The notes under the pieces: model-generated
Told to the model about the DNA's origin: nothing
The model's input: the letters and a program-made list of their open reading frames with translations, nothing else
Databases searched by the model: none
Translations under genes and position numbers: made by a program
Shown here: positions 25,628 to 34,648 of the stretch, piece after piece
Layout: each line of letters opens with the position of its first letter
Position numbering within the stretch: the first letter of the stretch is position 1
NCBI RefSeq assembly: GCF_900013425.1
Contig: NZ_FBXK01000005.1
Location: 2,418,001-2,482,000, forward strand
DNA: 64,000 nt
Origin: Sphingobium sp. Z007
GTDB lineage: Bacteria > Pseudomonadota > Alphaproteobacteria > Sphingomonadales > Sphingomonadaceae
Direction of reading: 5' to 3'

Positions 25628-26208
25628 CTACAAATGTTCAATGTTCAAATCCGCCGTCCCGCTATTATTGTCATAGAACCAACGCACGCCCACGTCGTTC
25701 GCGAAAAGAAAAGGCCGTCGGTTATATGGCGCAGTGACATCCATAGAATAAGCCGTCTCTCTCCGGCCGTTTTTCTCATAGCTTCGCGCCGTGGTGGACG
25801 GGAGTTGCGCCACGAAAATGCTGTCCCCAGTCTATCAGCATCGGGACCGTCCTTCTCGCGGATGGCATATAGCGGCTGCAACCAACGGGCGGGCACGATC
25901 CCGCGGAACGGCGCTGCCGCCACGAATTTTGCGCTTTCCAGCGGATGTCCCCATCCTCGCCAGGAGGACATCCCTCCAAACACGCTGGGTATCGACGCGT
26001 CGCGCCAGACATCGTGTCCTGCCTTTGGGTGCTGGATCACAAAGGTCAGACGATAACTGTTGTTCGCTTCCACATTCACGCCAGTATCGTTGCAGGGCTT
26101 GCTCACATCATACTGAATGACGGGTTCTTCAGGCTGTCCGGTTCTACAAAAAAACAGTGCTGCGCTCAACCTCACCCACCGCGACTGGAGCGTCCTTCGT
26201 TTGGCCAT
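25628..26208 (-). pseudogene. Frameshifted hypothetical protein gene
   Basis: Two reverse frames join into one protein-like product. The upstream part reads YDVSKPCNDTGVNVEANNSY and HPLESAKFVAAAPFRGIVPA. Near 25835 the reading moves to a second frame with SIFVAQLPSTTARSYEKNG, then RPFLFANDVGVRWFYDNNSG to the stop at 25628. The FANDV...YDNNSGTA ending resembles the C-terminal domain that follows DUF2235 (Tle1-like) hydrolase domains; this likeness is from memory. No convincing start exists at the 5' end, so the gene is probably truncated there as well as frameshifted. Confidence 0.45.
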
Positions 26209-26478
26209 TGATTGAGAGGGCGCGCGTCATTGGTCGACCGGCCACTGGCCAACAACACTGGCAGATTTCGCTTGCCCAGGAGCATTCGCGACACAGTCGC
26301 CATGTCGATTATATTGGCATAGATAAGTTTGCGATGCGCAGCCTTGTACAAAGTATCGGAAAGAGCCTGGACGTCCTGTAACATCCCATCATGCTTTTAA
26401 GCTGCGACCTCGTGTGACGCGGGAACCGTCGCCTTGGTCCAATGCTTACCCGACAGTGCAGTTCTAATGGAGGATGAC

Positions 26479-28749
26479 ATGGCGGACGAAGCCGAATCGG
26501 TCGAATATGGCGGCTCGTCCGGCGGATGGGGTTCGCTCCGCGGTATGATCGGCACGATAGCCCATGAACCACAAGCGCTCGGAGCGTTCGAAACATTACG
26601 AAGCCAAAACAAGCCCGGCGGGTTCATGTGCACCAGTTGCGCATGGGGGAAGCCCAAACATCCCCACGCCTTCGAATTCTGCGAAAATGGCGCAAAAGCG
26701 ACCTTCTGGGAATTGACCACGCGGCGGTGCACGCCGGACTTCTTCGCAAAGCACACAGTCACAGAACTGCGCGGCTGGAACGATCATGACCTGGAGCATG
26801 AAGGACGGCTGACGCAGCCGATGCGGTATGACGCATCCACCGATCATTATGTCCCGTGTGACTGGGACGACGCCTTTTCCGCCATCGGCGAAGAGTTGCG
26901 CGCGATCGATCCGAAAGCGGCGATATTCTACGCGTCCGGGCGGGCCAGCCTGGAGACATCCTATCTTTACGCTCTGTTCGCGCGTCTTTATGGGCATAAC
27001 AACCTGCCCGACAGCTCCAACATGTGCCACGAAACGACGTCGGTGACGCTCAAGCAGTTAATCGGATCGCCGGTCGGCACCTGCACCCTCGATGATTTCG
27101 AGCAATGCGACGCGATCTTCTTTTTTGGGCAGAACCCTGGCACGAATAGCCCCCGCTTCCTGCACCCTCTGCAGGAAGCGGTGAAGCGGGGATGCAAGGT
27201 CGTGACCTTCAACCCGATCCGCGAAAAGGGGCTGATCGCCTTCACCAATCCGCAAAGCCCGAAGGAGATGCTGACGGGCGGGGACACGCAAATCAGCTGC
27301 CAATATCTTCAGGTGCGCGCCGGGGGCGACATCGCGGCGATCATGGGCCTGTGCAAATATGTGCTGGCGCAGGATGAGGCGCGCGGCGGCACGATCATCG
27401 ATCGGGCGTTCATCGATGCCCACTGCACCGGCTTCGACGCATTTCGCGTGCGCGCCGATGCGACGTCGTGGGAACGGATCGCGCAGGAATCGGGGCTAAC
27501 CCGCGCGGATATCGAGGAAGCGGGCCGCGTCTATGTGGAGGCTGAACGGGTCATCGGCGTCTATGGCATGGGCCTGACGCAGCATGTCCATGGCTTTGAA
27601 AATATCGCCATGCTGCTGAACCTGCTGCTGATGCGCGGACATATCGGGCGGCCAGGCGCGGGCATCTGCCCGGTTCGGGGCCATAGCAATGTACAGGGCC
27701 AGCGCACGGTGGGCATTTCCGAAAAGCCCGAACTTGTGCCGCTGGACCAGCTGGCCGCGCAGTTCGGCTTCGATCCGCCGCGCGACCATGGCATGACGAC
27801 GGTCAAGGTCTGCGAAGGACTGTTGGAAGGCAAGGTGCAGGCGTTCATCGGCCTGGGCGGCAACTTCCTGCGCGCGATCCCCGATCAGGGCCGGATCGAA
27901 CCCGTGTGGGAACAGATGCGACTGACGGTGCAGATCGCCACCAAGCTCAATCGAGGCCATTTGTTCAACGGCAAGACCGCCTATTTGCTCCCCTGTCTGG
28001 GCCGCAGCGAGGAAGATATGCAGGCGGGCGGCGCGCAGACCGTTACGATCGAGGACAGTTTCAGCCATGTCCACGGGTCGATCGGTCATAGGAAGCCCGC
28101 CAGCGAGCATCTGAAATCCGAACTGGCGATCGTGGCGGGGATCGCGAAGGCGACGCTGCCCCCCAATCCCAAAGTCCGTTGGGATGACTGGACGGGCGAC
28201 TACGCGCTGGTTCGCGATCTGATCGCCGACACCTATCAAGATGAATTTCACGACATGAATGCCCGGATGTTCGAGCCAGGCGGCTTTTATCGCGGCAATA
28301 GCGCGCGCGAACGCATCTGGAAGACCAAAAGCGGCAAGGCGCAGTTTACGGCACCCGACATGCTGGCCGCCACCAATGTTCCCGACGCTCAGGGCCGCTA
28401 TCGATTGGTCACGGTGCGGTCCAACGATCAATTTAATACGACCATCTACGGCTATAGCGACCGGCTGCGCGGAATAGAGGGTAAGCGGGATGTGATCCTG
28501 ATGAATGCGGCGGATATCGAACGAGCCGGACTGGTCGGTGGGCAACGCGTCGCACTGGTGAGCGATGCGGCCGATGGCCATGTGCGCCGCGTTGATAACC
28601 TAGAGATCGTGCCCTATGACCTGCCCGATGGGACGATCGCGGGCTATTATCCCGAACTCAATCCGTTGATCGCCCTGTCCCATCACGACCAGCATTCCAA
28701 AACCCCGGCCAGCAAAGCGGTGCCCGTCAGGATCGAGGCGATCGGTTAG
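26479..28749 (+). CDS. FdhF/YdeP-family molybdopterin oxidoreductase
   Basis: A 756-residue molybdenum enzyme of the bis-MGD superfamily, YdeP branch. Cysteines 51 and 54 (GGFMCTSCAWGKP) with a later Cys in FEFCENG could bind an iron-sulfur cluster. The molybdenum-ligand region reads DSSNMCHETTSVTLKQLIGS, with Cys rather than selenocysteine. The cofactor-binding blocks include FFFGQNPGTNSPRFLHPLQE and GAGICPVRGHSNVQGQRTVG. The ATG at 26479 has GGAGG five bases upstream and is chosen over 26434. No fdhD or electron-transfer subunit gene is nearby. The in vivo substrate of this branch is not settled; formate is possible. Confidence 0.92.
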   Translation: MADEAESVEYGGSSGGWGSLRGMIGTIAHEPQALGAFETLRSQNKPGGFMCTSCAWGKPKHPHAFEFCENGAKATFWELTTRRCTPDFFAKHTVTELRGWNDHDLEHEGRLTQPMRYDASTDHYVPCDWDDAFSAIGEELRAIDPKAAIFYASGRASLETSYLYALFARLYGHNNLPDSSNMCHETTSVTLKQLIGSPVGTCTLDDFEQCDAIFFFGQNPGTNSPRFLHPLQEAVKRGCKVVTFNPIREKGLIAFTNPQSPKEMLTGGDTQISCQYLQVRAGGDIAAIMGLCKYVLAQDEARGGTIIDRAFIDAHCTGFDAFRVRADATSWERIAQESGLTRADIEEAGRVYVEAERVIGVYGMGLTQHVHGFENIAMLLNLLLMRGHIGRPGAGICPVRGHSNVQGQRTVGISEKPELVPLDQLAAQFGFDPPRDHGMTTVKVCEGLLEGKVQAFIGLGGNFLRAIPDQGRIEPVWEQMRLTVQIATKLNRGHLFNGKTAYLLPCLGRSEEDMQAGGAQTVTIEDSFSHVHGSIGHRKPASEHLKSELAIVAGIAKATLPPNPKVRWDDWTGDYALVRDLIADTYQDEFHDMNARMFEPGGFYRGNSARERIWKTKSGKAQFTAPDMLAATNVPDAQGRYRLVTVRSNDQFNTTIYGYSDRLRGIEGKRDVILMNAADIERAGLVGGQRVALVSDAADGHVRRVDNLEIVPYDLPDGTIAGYYPELNPLIALSHHDQHSKTPASKAVPVRIEAIG

Positions 28750-30107
28750 GCGCTTCCTCTTTGGTCAACCAAGGGCCTGCTTGACGCTATCGCCGCCTGC
28801 GCGAGGCCGACCACGTCGACGCGGGCCTTAAGCCGCGCGCCCAGCAGAGCCGTCCCGCTTATCTTGCGCTGGACGAACAGCGTCTCAACGTCGGGAATAT
28901 GCCAGGTGGTCCGGTCGCCGGCCAGAGACGCCGCCTCCGCCTGCACAACGGGCACGAACGCGCGGTCGCCGAAGTCGAAGGGGCCTGGCCTGCAGAGCAC
29001 GTTGTCGATCGCGGCGATAATGCGGTCAACCGCGGGGCGGTGCGCGGCGACCGCGTCCGCGCCCAGGAAGCCAGTCTCAACCGCTATATCGCGAATGCGG
29101 TCGCGGTCGTGGGCCAGACCGGCAGCAAGGAGTGCGCGATAGGACTCAATGGTCTGGACCGGCACGACCCTGGTCGCGCCAAAGTCGAGCAGCACGATCG
29201 CCCCACTATCCGGCTGCCAGCGGAAGTTTGCAAAGTTGGGATCGGTTTGCATGACGCCGAATGCGAAGAGTTCGCGCAAAAGAAGGTCCACCAGCGCTGT
29301 CATCGCGCCGTCACGTAGGCTCTGCGCCGCATCGGCCAGCGTCTCGATCGGGCGTCCCTCCACAAACTGCATCGCCAGCACCTGGGACGTGGTCAGGTCT
29401 GGATGCAGCGCGGGAACGATATAGCGCGCGTCGCCCGCCAGGCGCTCACCATAGGCGCGCATCTGCTCACCCTCCCGCAGATAGTCCGCTTCCTCGGCGA
29501 GCTGCCGCTTGGCTTCGGCCAGCAAGGGCGACACGTCCAGCGTTGGTGGGAGCAGGTTCGACAGGCGCAGAAGCGTCGCGACATTATCCACGTCGGCGTC
29601 GATGCTCGCCCGGACGCCCGGATACTGGACCTTGATGGCGAGCACCTGTCCGTCCGACAATATGGCGCGGTGGACCTGGCCGATGGACGCGGCGGCGATC
29701 GGGGTGGCGTCGAACCGCGCAAACCGCCGCCGCCAGTCAGCCCCCCATTCCTTCTTGAGCACAGCGTCGAGCTGGTGTGGAGGCATGCGATAGGCCTGGT
29801 TGCGGACAGTCGCCAGGATGGTGGAAAGTTCCGGGGGCAAGAGGTCGCCGGCGTCCATCGAAATCATCTGGCCCAGTTTGAGGGCCGCGCCGCGCAAATG
29901 TGACAGACGGTCTGCGATCCGCTTCGCATTGCCCGGCGTGAGCAGCAGGTCGCTCAGCCGCGGTCGCTCGCCGGCGGCGATCCGGCGCACGCCTTCCGCC
30001 GCCATGCCCCCCGCGACGCCGCCGGCAAGCCGCCCGAAGTGGCCCAGCCGGGACAGGCGCCCCTGCGGGATGCTCCGGTCGGGGCGATCGCCATCACCTT
30101 TGCTCAA
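28746..30107 (-). CDS. AarF/UbiB (ABC1) family protein kinase-like protein
   Basis: A 453-residue ABC1/ADCK-type atypical kinase. The KxGQ-like motif is seen in LRGAALKLGQMISMDAGDLL, the Ala-rich loop in IAAASIGQVHRAIL, followed by the Lys of LAIKVQYPG. The catalytic region reads GVMQTDPNFANFR and the metal site VLLDFGATR. These features are conserved. Start is a TTG at 30107 (LSKGDGD), just after the stop of DUF427; further upstream codons would overlap that gene without conservation. Relatives support ubiquinone synthesis or lipid homeostasis. The gene converges with the molybdoenzyme gene with a four-base overlap. Confidence 0.88.
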   Translation of the reverse strand: MSKGDGDRPDRSIPQGRLSRLGHFGRLAGGVAGGMAAEGVRRIAAGERPRLSDLLLTPGNAKRIADRLSHLRGAALKLGQMISMDAGDLLPPELSTILATVRNQAYRMPPHQLDAVLKKEWGADWRRRFARFDATPIAAASIGQVHRAILSDGQVLAIKVQYPGVRASIDADVDNVATLLRLSNLLPPTLDVSPLLAEAKRQLAEEADYLREGEQMRAYGERLAGDARYIVPALHPDLTTSQVLAMQFVEGRPIETLADAAQSLRDGAMTALVDLLLRELFAFGVMQTDPNFANFRWQPDSGAIVLLDFGATRVVPVQTIESYRALLAAGLAHDRDRIRDIAVETGFLGADAVAAHRPAVDRIIAAIDNVLCRPGPFDFGDRAFVPVVQAEAASLAGDRTTWHIPDVETLFVQRKISGTALLGARLKARVDVVGLAQAAIASSRPLVDQRGSA

Positions 30108-30111
30108 GACC

Positions 30112-30606
30112 CTACCATCCCATGCTGCCAGGTCCGCCCTTGAACGGACCGGCGAGATCGGCGGTGATCCATCCACCGTAGAAGCCGCCCGGCTGCGGAA
30201 TCACCGTCTCTCCGTTGACCGTGCAGCGATCGAACGGGGCGGCGTAGAAGGCGACATGGTCCCGAAGGCATTGGAAGCGCGGCGTGGGCGCCGGGTAGCT
30301 CCAGCCGACACGCGCCAGCACGATGTCGTCAATGACGATGTCCCAGTAAGTAGCGGTGCCCTTCCACTCGCAGAACGAGCCGCCGCTGGCTTGACGAAGA
30401 AGGCCGGTCGCTATGTCATCCTTGGGAATATAATAGCTGGGGGGGTGACTGGTCTCGATCGTCCGCACCGAACGGCGCGTATCGGCGACGATGACACCGC
30501 GATGTTCGATAAGGACATGCGCGCCCACCGGCTCGGCCGCGGCAGGACGCGGGAAGTCCCAGACGCTCACTTGGCCCGGCCCCACGGGGTCGCGACGCGG
30601 CGTCAT
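30112..30606 (-). CDS. DUF427 domain protein
   Basis: A 164-residue protein with the DUF427 fold. Recognisable blocks are HPPSYYIPKDDIATGLLRQ and GGSFCEWKGTATYWDI, and the C-terminal PQPGGFYGGWITADLAGPFK. The ATG at 30606 overlaps the end of the DUF393 gene by four bases, so the two are translated together; the AarF-like kinase follows five bases downstream. Function is unknown for the family. Confidence 0.88.
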   Translation of the reverse strand: MTPRRDPVGPGQVSVWDFPRPAAAEPVGAHVLIEHRGVIVADTRRSVRTIETSHPPSYYIPKDDIATGLLRQASGGSFCEWKGTATYWDIVIDDIVLARVGWSYPAPTPRFQCLRDHVAFYAAPFDRCTVNGETVIPQPGGFYGGWITADLAGPFKGGPGSMGW

Positions 30607-30962
30607 CTTCCTGCGCCCCCGCCGACAAGGCGCTGAAGACGGGGCCGCAGCTTCAGGAACCACAGATACATAAATTCGAGAATCGCGAGCATGGCCGAAG
30701 ACCGGGCCAGCAGGCCGATAGGCCGCAACAGGGGGATTGCCCGCCACATCGCAGCAAAGGCCGCCGCGCCCGATAGCAGAACCCCGTCCTCGCTGGCATG
30801 CAGCCGCGTAAGGAGCGTTTGGCGATCAATTGGGCAGACGCTCCCCGCCTCGGTCACGTCAATAAAATCTATCCGCCCGCGGTGATCCAGTCGGCGCATG
30901 AGCGCGATCTCACGGCGGCAGAGCGGGCACCCCCCGTCATGCCATATGATGACTTTGGCCAT
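30603..30962 (-). CDS. DCC-type thiol-disulfide oxidoreductase (DUF393)
   Basis: A 119-residue thioredoxin-fold protein with the family's opening motif WHDGGCPLCRREI, including the CxxC dithiol (CPLC) right after the first strand. ATG 30962 gives MAKVIIWHDG, the normal length; the upstream in-frame extension (MCGQPHIGV) is not conserved. First gene of a DUF393-DUF427-AarF operon. Members are predicted dithiol oxidoreductases; partner and substrate unknown. Confidence 0.88.
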   Translation of the reverse strand: MAKVIIWHDGGCPLCRREIALMRRLDHRGRIDFIDVTEAGSVCPIDRQTLLTRLHASEDGVLLSGAAAFAAMWRAIPLLRPIGLLARSSAMLAILEFMYLWFLKLRPRLQRLVGGGAGR

Positions 30963-31155
30963 GACGCCTATGTGCGGCTGACCACACAAGCGTTCAAGCT
31001 GACCTTTCGTCCCCCCGTTGAAATGGCGAACGAGCCGTCCTGGGTGATGACGAGCCGGCGTTCAGAGGCCACAGGATCCAAAATCGATGACGCTTGACCC
31101 ACCGATGGCGTTCGGCGCACGATCCGCCACCCTGGACGTCATTTTAGGAAAAGCG

Positions 31156-31490
31156 TTGGACCGCTGGCAGGCCATGACCGTCTTCGTCCGCGTTGCAGAA
31201 GCCGACGGTTTCGCGCAATCCGCGATCGCGGCGCTGGAGGATCAGATCGGCGTCCGGCTACTGACCAGGACGGCGTGGTCGGTCAAACTGAGCGAGGGCG
31301 GTCGGGGCTATGGATCGGCGCTGTTTGGGGATATCTACCCACTGCCGATCCTGCTCGATTAACTGGGCCATTTTCCGGCCGTGACCAGGCGCCGCCTGTT
31401 TGTCGGTCGATTGGTGAACATCCTCGGGAAGGCATCGATGTGGCCGTTCGGATCGGACATCTGCCGGATCGGGGGCTAAGTGCGCCCGTC
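31156..31490 (+). pseudogene. LysR-type regulator gene with internal deletions
   Basis: From a TTG at 31156 the frame reads DRWQAMTVFVRVAEADGFAQ, the start of a LysR helix-turn-helix, but jumps straight to AIAALEDQIGVRLLTRTAWS. About 15 residues holding the recognition helix are missing. After VKLSEGGRGYG a second, larger gap leads to LFGDIYPLPILLD and then TAA. The frame continues past it as LGHFPAVTRRRLFVGRLVNI, shifts near 31430, and ends as GIDVAVRIGHLPDRGLSA. The two clean deletions, the stop and the shift show a regulator in advanced decay. It lies just upstream of a flavin-binding protein gene it may once have controlled. Confidence 0.72.
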
Positions 31491-31509
31491 ACACGAAAGG
31501 AGATATGGT

Positions 31510-32139
31510 ATGTCCTACGGCTTTCTGGATATCGCGACCACGCCAAGCGTCCGCGCGGCTCAGGCGGAGATGGGCGCCGATGCCCATTGGGCAGCGTTCG
31601 CCGGAAATCGCGCCTTTGACCGCTTCACGGCTAACGAGGCCAATTTCCTGGCGGCCCGCGACAGTTTTTACATGGCGACCGTGTCAGAAAATGGCTGGCC
31701 CTATGTCCAGCATCGCGGCGGCCCTGCGGGTTTCCTCAAAATTGTCGACGATCGCACGCTCGCCTTTGCCGATTATCGCGGCAATCGGCAATATATCAGC
31801 ACCGGCAATCTCGCCGCGAACGACCGTGCCTGCCTGATCCTGATGGATTATCCCCGTCGCGCCCGGCTGAAGATGTATGTTCATGTCGAAAAACTGCCGC
31901 TTGATGTCGATCCGACATTGGCCGAACTTGTCATGGACAAAGATTACAAGGCGCGGCCCGAACGCATCTTCCGGCTGCGGCTGGACGCCTTCGACTGGAA
32001 CTGCCCGCAGCATATCACCCCGCGCTTCACGGAGCGCGACATCGAGCAGGCGGTCCGGCCGCTGCACAAGCGATTGGCGGAACTGGAAACCCAGAACAGA
32101 ATGTTGCAGGACCAGCTTGCCGGATTGGGAGACGCATGA
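31510..32139 (+). CDS. Pyridoxamine 5'-phosphate oxidase family (flavin-binding) protein
   Basis: A 209-residue protein with the split-barrel flavin-binding fold. The core block [20 protein letters not shown] and [19 protein letters not shown] are typical of the COG3576 branch. The C-terminal helix ([20 protein letters not shown]) is likely a coiled coil. ATG 31510 follows AAAGGAGA; an upstream in-frame start at 31480 is not supported. The stop overlaps the next gene by four bases. Relatives bind FMN or F420-like cofactors; the substrate is unknown. Confidence 0.88.
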   Translation: MSYGFLDIATTPSVRAAQAEMGADAHWAAFAGNRAFDRFTANEANFLAARDSFYMATVSENGWPYVQHRGGPAGFLKIVDDRTLAFADYRGNRQYISTGNLAANDRACLILMDYPRRARLKMYVHVEKLPLDVDPTLAELVMDKDYKARPERIFRLRLDAFDWNCPQHITPRFTERDIEQAVRPLHKRLAELETQNRMLQDQLAGLGDA

Positions 32140-32609
32140 TGGAAAATCCAAGACCGCCCCTGCCACCCTTTACGCTTGACGACGCGATCGAGAAAGTGCG
32201 CTTGGCCGAGGATGGATGGAACAGTCGTAATCCGGCCAGGGTCGCGCTGGCCTATACGCCGCTCAGTCAATGGCGCAACCGCGCCGAATGGATCGACGGA
32301 CGCCCCGCCATCATCGCCTTCCTCACCCGCAAATGGCAGCGCGAACTGGATTATCGGCTGATCAAGGAACTATGGGCTTTTTTGGAAAACCGCATCGCGG
32401 TGCGCTTCGCCTATGAATGGCATGACGACAGCGGCAACTGGTTCCGTTCCTATGGCAACGAAAATTGGGAGTTTGACGAGCGCGGCCTGATGAGCCGGCG
32501 CTTCGCCTGTATCAACGATAGCCCGATCAGCGCGGCGGAACGGAAGTTCCACTGGACACAGGGGCGACGGCCCGATGATCATCCCGGACTAAGCGCGCTT
32601 GGACTGTAG
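32136..32609 (+). CDS. DUF1348 / SnoaL-like protein
   Basis: A 157-residue protein of the nuclear-transport-factor-2 fold, DUF1348 branch. The signature is [20 protein letters not shown] followed by [20 protein letters not shown] and [20 protein letters not shown]. It overlaps the flavin-binding protein gene by four bases (ATGA). Co-translation suggests action on the same small substrate, which is not identified. Confidence 0.88.
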   Translation: MMENPRPPLPPFTLDDAIEKVRLAEDGWNSRNPARVALAYTPLSQWRNRAEWIDGRPAIIAFLTRKWQRELDYRLIKELWAFLENRIAVRFAYEWHDDSGNWFRSYGNENWEFDERGLMSRRFACINDSPISAAERKFHWTQGRRPDDHPGLSALGL

Positions 32610-32684
32610 CACAGATCCATAGCTGAGCCTTCAATGCGATGGCTGGCTTGAACATTGGACCCTTTCGCTGCGGGGCGGCCCGAC

Positions 32685-33056
32685 TTATTTATTGCGGGCC
32701 TTTCTGGCAGCGTAGCGGGCATCGCGCGCCGCCTTCATTTCAGCAGCGCTGGCCGGGGTCAACCTGGCCGCCTTCAGCGCGGCAGCGGCGTCTGCGGCGG
32801 CCTGTTGTTCGGCTACCGCCGCCTGCTCGGCCGCCTTACGCTCTGCTTTTTCAGCCTTGGCCAGTGCAAGAGCCTCAGCCTTAGCCGCACGCTCGATGGC
32901 AATTTCCTGTTCACGGGCTTCACGCGCCGCGCGTTGTTGGGCCATTAGCGCCTCATCGACAGGCGGCTTGGCCTTGAGCGCAGTCAAGGCTTTCTGTTTG
33001 GCCGACCCGGCTGCGGCGATACGGTCCTGGAACGAAGGAGCTTTATAGGAAGGCAA
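32685..33056 (-). CDS. DUF6481 family coiled-coil protein
   Basis: A 123-residue, Ala/Lys/Glu-rich protein predicted to be almost entirely helical. It opens with SYKAPSFQDRIAAAGSAKQK and ends KAARDARYAARKARNK, the two conserved ends of DUF6481. A paralogue lies at 41470-41799 after the cold-shock gene, sharing the FQ-RIAAA start, PPVD, and RDARY-ARK-R end. Here no csp gene is adjacent. Function is unknown; the basic ends suggest nucleic-acid or ribosome binding. Confidence 0.85.
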   Translation of the reverse strand: MPSYKAPSFQDRIAAAGSAKQKALTALKAKPPVDEALMAQQRAAREAREQEIAIERAAKAEALALAKAEKAERKAAEQAAVAEQQAAADAAAALKAARLTPASAAEMKAARDARYAARKARNK

Positions 33057-33209
33057 TGTTTATCCTTGGAGTTTGAATCATGTTGGTGGGCATCTTTGCG
33101 CCACAGCCAGACGCCTTTAGCATCGACGCCCGTGCCATTAGCAAAAGACAGTGCTGATCTCAAGGCGGCGTGTAGCGGTAAGCTGCCGCGGCAACCTTCC
33201 CGCCCTCTT

Positions 33210-34061
33210 TCAGGTCGAGGCGAACGCCGACATGCGCGCCTGCTTGATTTCAATTTCGCTCGGCAGGCGGCGCACATCTATCCCGCCCCCGCACCGTGCG
33301 ATCCATCCGCCTGTCTCGAACGCGTCGAGCCATCCTTCCATCGGCCACATATTCCACCGCGCCCGAAAGAGGCCGGCGTTACGGACGATGTCTTCCAGAT
33401 GTTGGAGCGGGGGATCGAAAACGTCATGATATTGGTGGAACGCACCCGCGCCGCCCATGAACAACAAAGGCACGCCTGCTTGCCGTGCGCGAAAGCCGAA
33501 GTCGGTATCTTCGGCGCCATAGCCGGTAAAGGCCTCGTCGAACCCGGCCAAATCCCAAAATCTCTGGCGATGCAGGCCGAACGCCAGCGACCAGAACAGA
33601 CCGGCATTGTTTTCCTGGCGTAGGCCTTGAGCGGGAAATTCTCGAACGGGATGCCCCTTTGCACGTTGCAGCAGATCGGCTTCGTCCCATTCGCCACGGG
33701 CATGGTCAGGCGCAAGATAGCGGATTTCGGCGCAGATCAGCGCATCATGGTCATTCAAACATCGTGCGATAGCGCCGGTCAGGTCGCGCATGGGAATGCA
33801 ATCGACATCGAGAAAGAGCAGCGTATCCCCGCTCGCCGCCCGCGCGGCAGCGTTGCGTGCGGCCGCGAGCGGCAGTCCGGGGCCATCGAGACGCACTATC
33901 CTGATTGGAAATGGGGCTTCGACAGCGCTGACCGGCGGATGGCTGGCCATATCGACTATGACAAGTTCGGCTGGCGGAACGGCGCTGCGCCGCAAGCCTT
34001 CGATCAGCTGCGCCAGATGGGCCGACCGGTTCTTCACGATCGTGAGGACGCTGAGGCTCAT
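33210..34061 (-). CDS. Glycosyltransferase family 2
   Basis: A 283-residue GT-A enzyme, last gene of a seven-gene operon. The opening MSLSVLTIVKNRSAHLAQLI is the nucleotide-binding strand and loop; the DxD metal site is in LFLDVDCIPMRD; the acceptor region includes GAEDTDFGFRARQAG. It lacks membrane helices and so works in the cytoplasm on a soluble or lipid-linked acceptor. The start at 34061 overlaps the methyltransferase stop by four bases; the longer frame to 34076 is not needed. Sugar donor is unknown. Confidence 0.88.
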   Translation of the reverse strand: MSLSVLTIVKNRSAHLAQLIEGLRRSAVPPAELVIVDMASHPPVSAVEAPFPIRIVRLDGPGLPLAAARNAAARAASGDTLLFLDVDCIPMRDLTGAIARCLNDHDALICAEIRYLAPDHARGEWDEADLLQRAKGHPVREFPAQGLRQENNAGLFWSLAFGLHRQRFWDLAGFDEAFTGYGAEDTDFGFRARQAGVPLLFMGGAGAFHQYHDVFDPPLQHLEDIVRNAGLFRARWNMWPMEGWLDAFETGGWIARCGGGIDVRRLPSEIEIKQARMSAFAST

Positions 34062-34648
34062 GCGCGCGCGCGCCACAGGTCGAGCCGATAGTGGGCCAAA
34101 CGCTCCGCGGCGATGACGGCGATGGCAGGGCCGAGCGCTTCCGACAATTTCCGCACGGCGTCATCGCCACTTTGCGGATAGTCGGTGTCGCCCGTCCAGT
34201 GCACGAGCAGGATGTCGCCCCCGCGCACGACATGAGCGGCGATCCATCGGGCGGCATGTATAATGTCCTCATCATCCCAATAATAAGCGACTTCAGACAG
34301 GATGATGAGATCGAAGGCGCTGCCCATAGGGGCCTGACCAGGGAATACCATTCGGCCAAAGGAGACATGGTCAAATGCGGCGCAGCGCTCCCGCGCGGCT
34401 TCGAGCGCTGTTTCGCTGACGTCTATAGCCACCAGCGCATCGCAATGAGGTGCCAGCGCCTGCGTCAGGACACCCTTGGCGCAGCCGACTTCAAACCCCA
34501 GTTCGTATCGCCGTCCTGCTAGCGCGCGGATGCTATGGGCATATTTGTCCCGCTCATAGGCGCTGCTCTCCAGGTCCCACGGATCGCTGGTCTCCTGGAA
34601 CATAGTTTCGAAATATTCGGGGTCGATGCTTGTCTTGTGTAGGGTCAA
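34058..34648 (-). CDS. NodS-like SAM-dependent methyltransferase
   Basis: A 196-residue class I methyltransferase. DPEYFETMFQETSDPWDLES and SAYERDKYAHSIRAL match the start of NodS-type enzymes, which N-methylate deacetylated chitooligosaccharide. Motif I is GFEVGCAKGVLTQAL; motif II DALVAIDVSE. The start is a TTG at 34648 overlapping the PIG-L stop (TTGA). The order deacetylase then NodS-like methyltransferase repeats the logic of Nod factor modification: free an amino group, then methylate it. That reading is inference. Confidence 0.87.
   Translation of the reverse strand: MTLHKTSIDPEYFETMFQETSDPWDLESSAYERDKYAHSIRALAGRRYELGFEVGCAKGVLTQALAPHCDALVAIDVSETALEAARERCAAFDHVSFGRMVFPGQAPMGSAFDLIILSEVAYYWDDEDIIHAARWIAAHVVRGGDILLVHWTGDTDYPQSGDDAVRKLSEALGPAIAVIAAERLAHYRLDLWRARA

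Noticed and set aside
27496..28581. 361-codon minus-strand frame inside the molybdoenzyme gene
   Set aside because: Antisense shadow; the molybdoenzyme motifs are unbroken on the plus strand.
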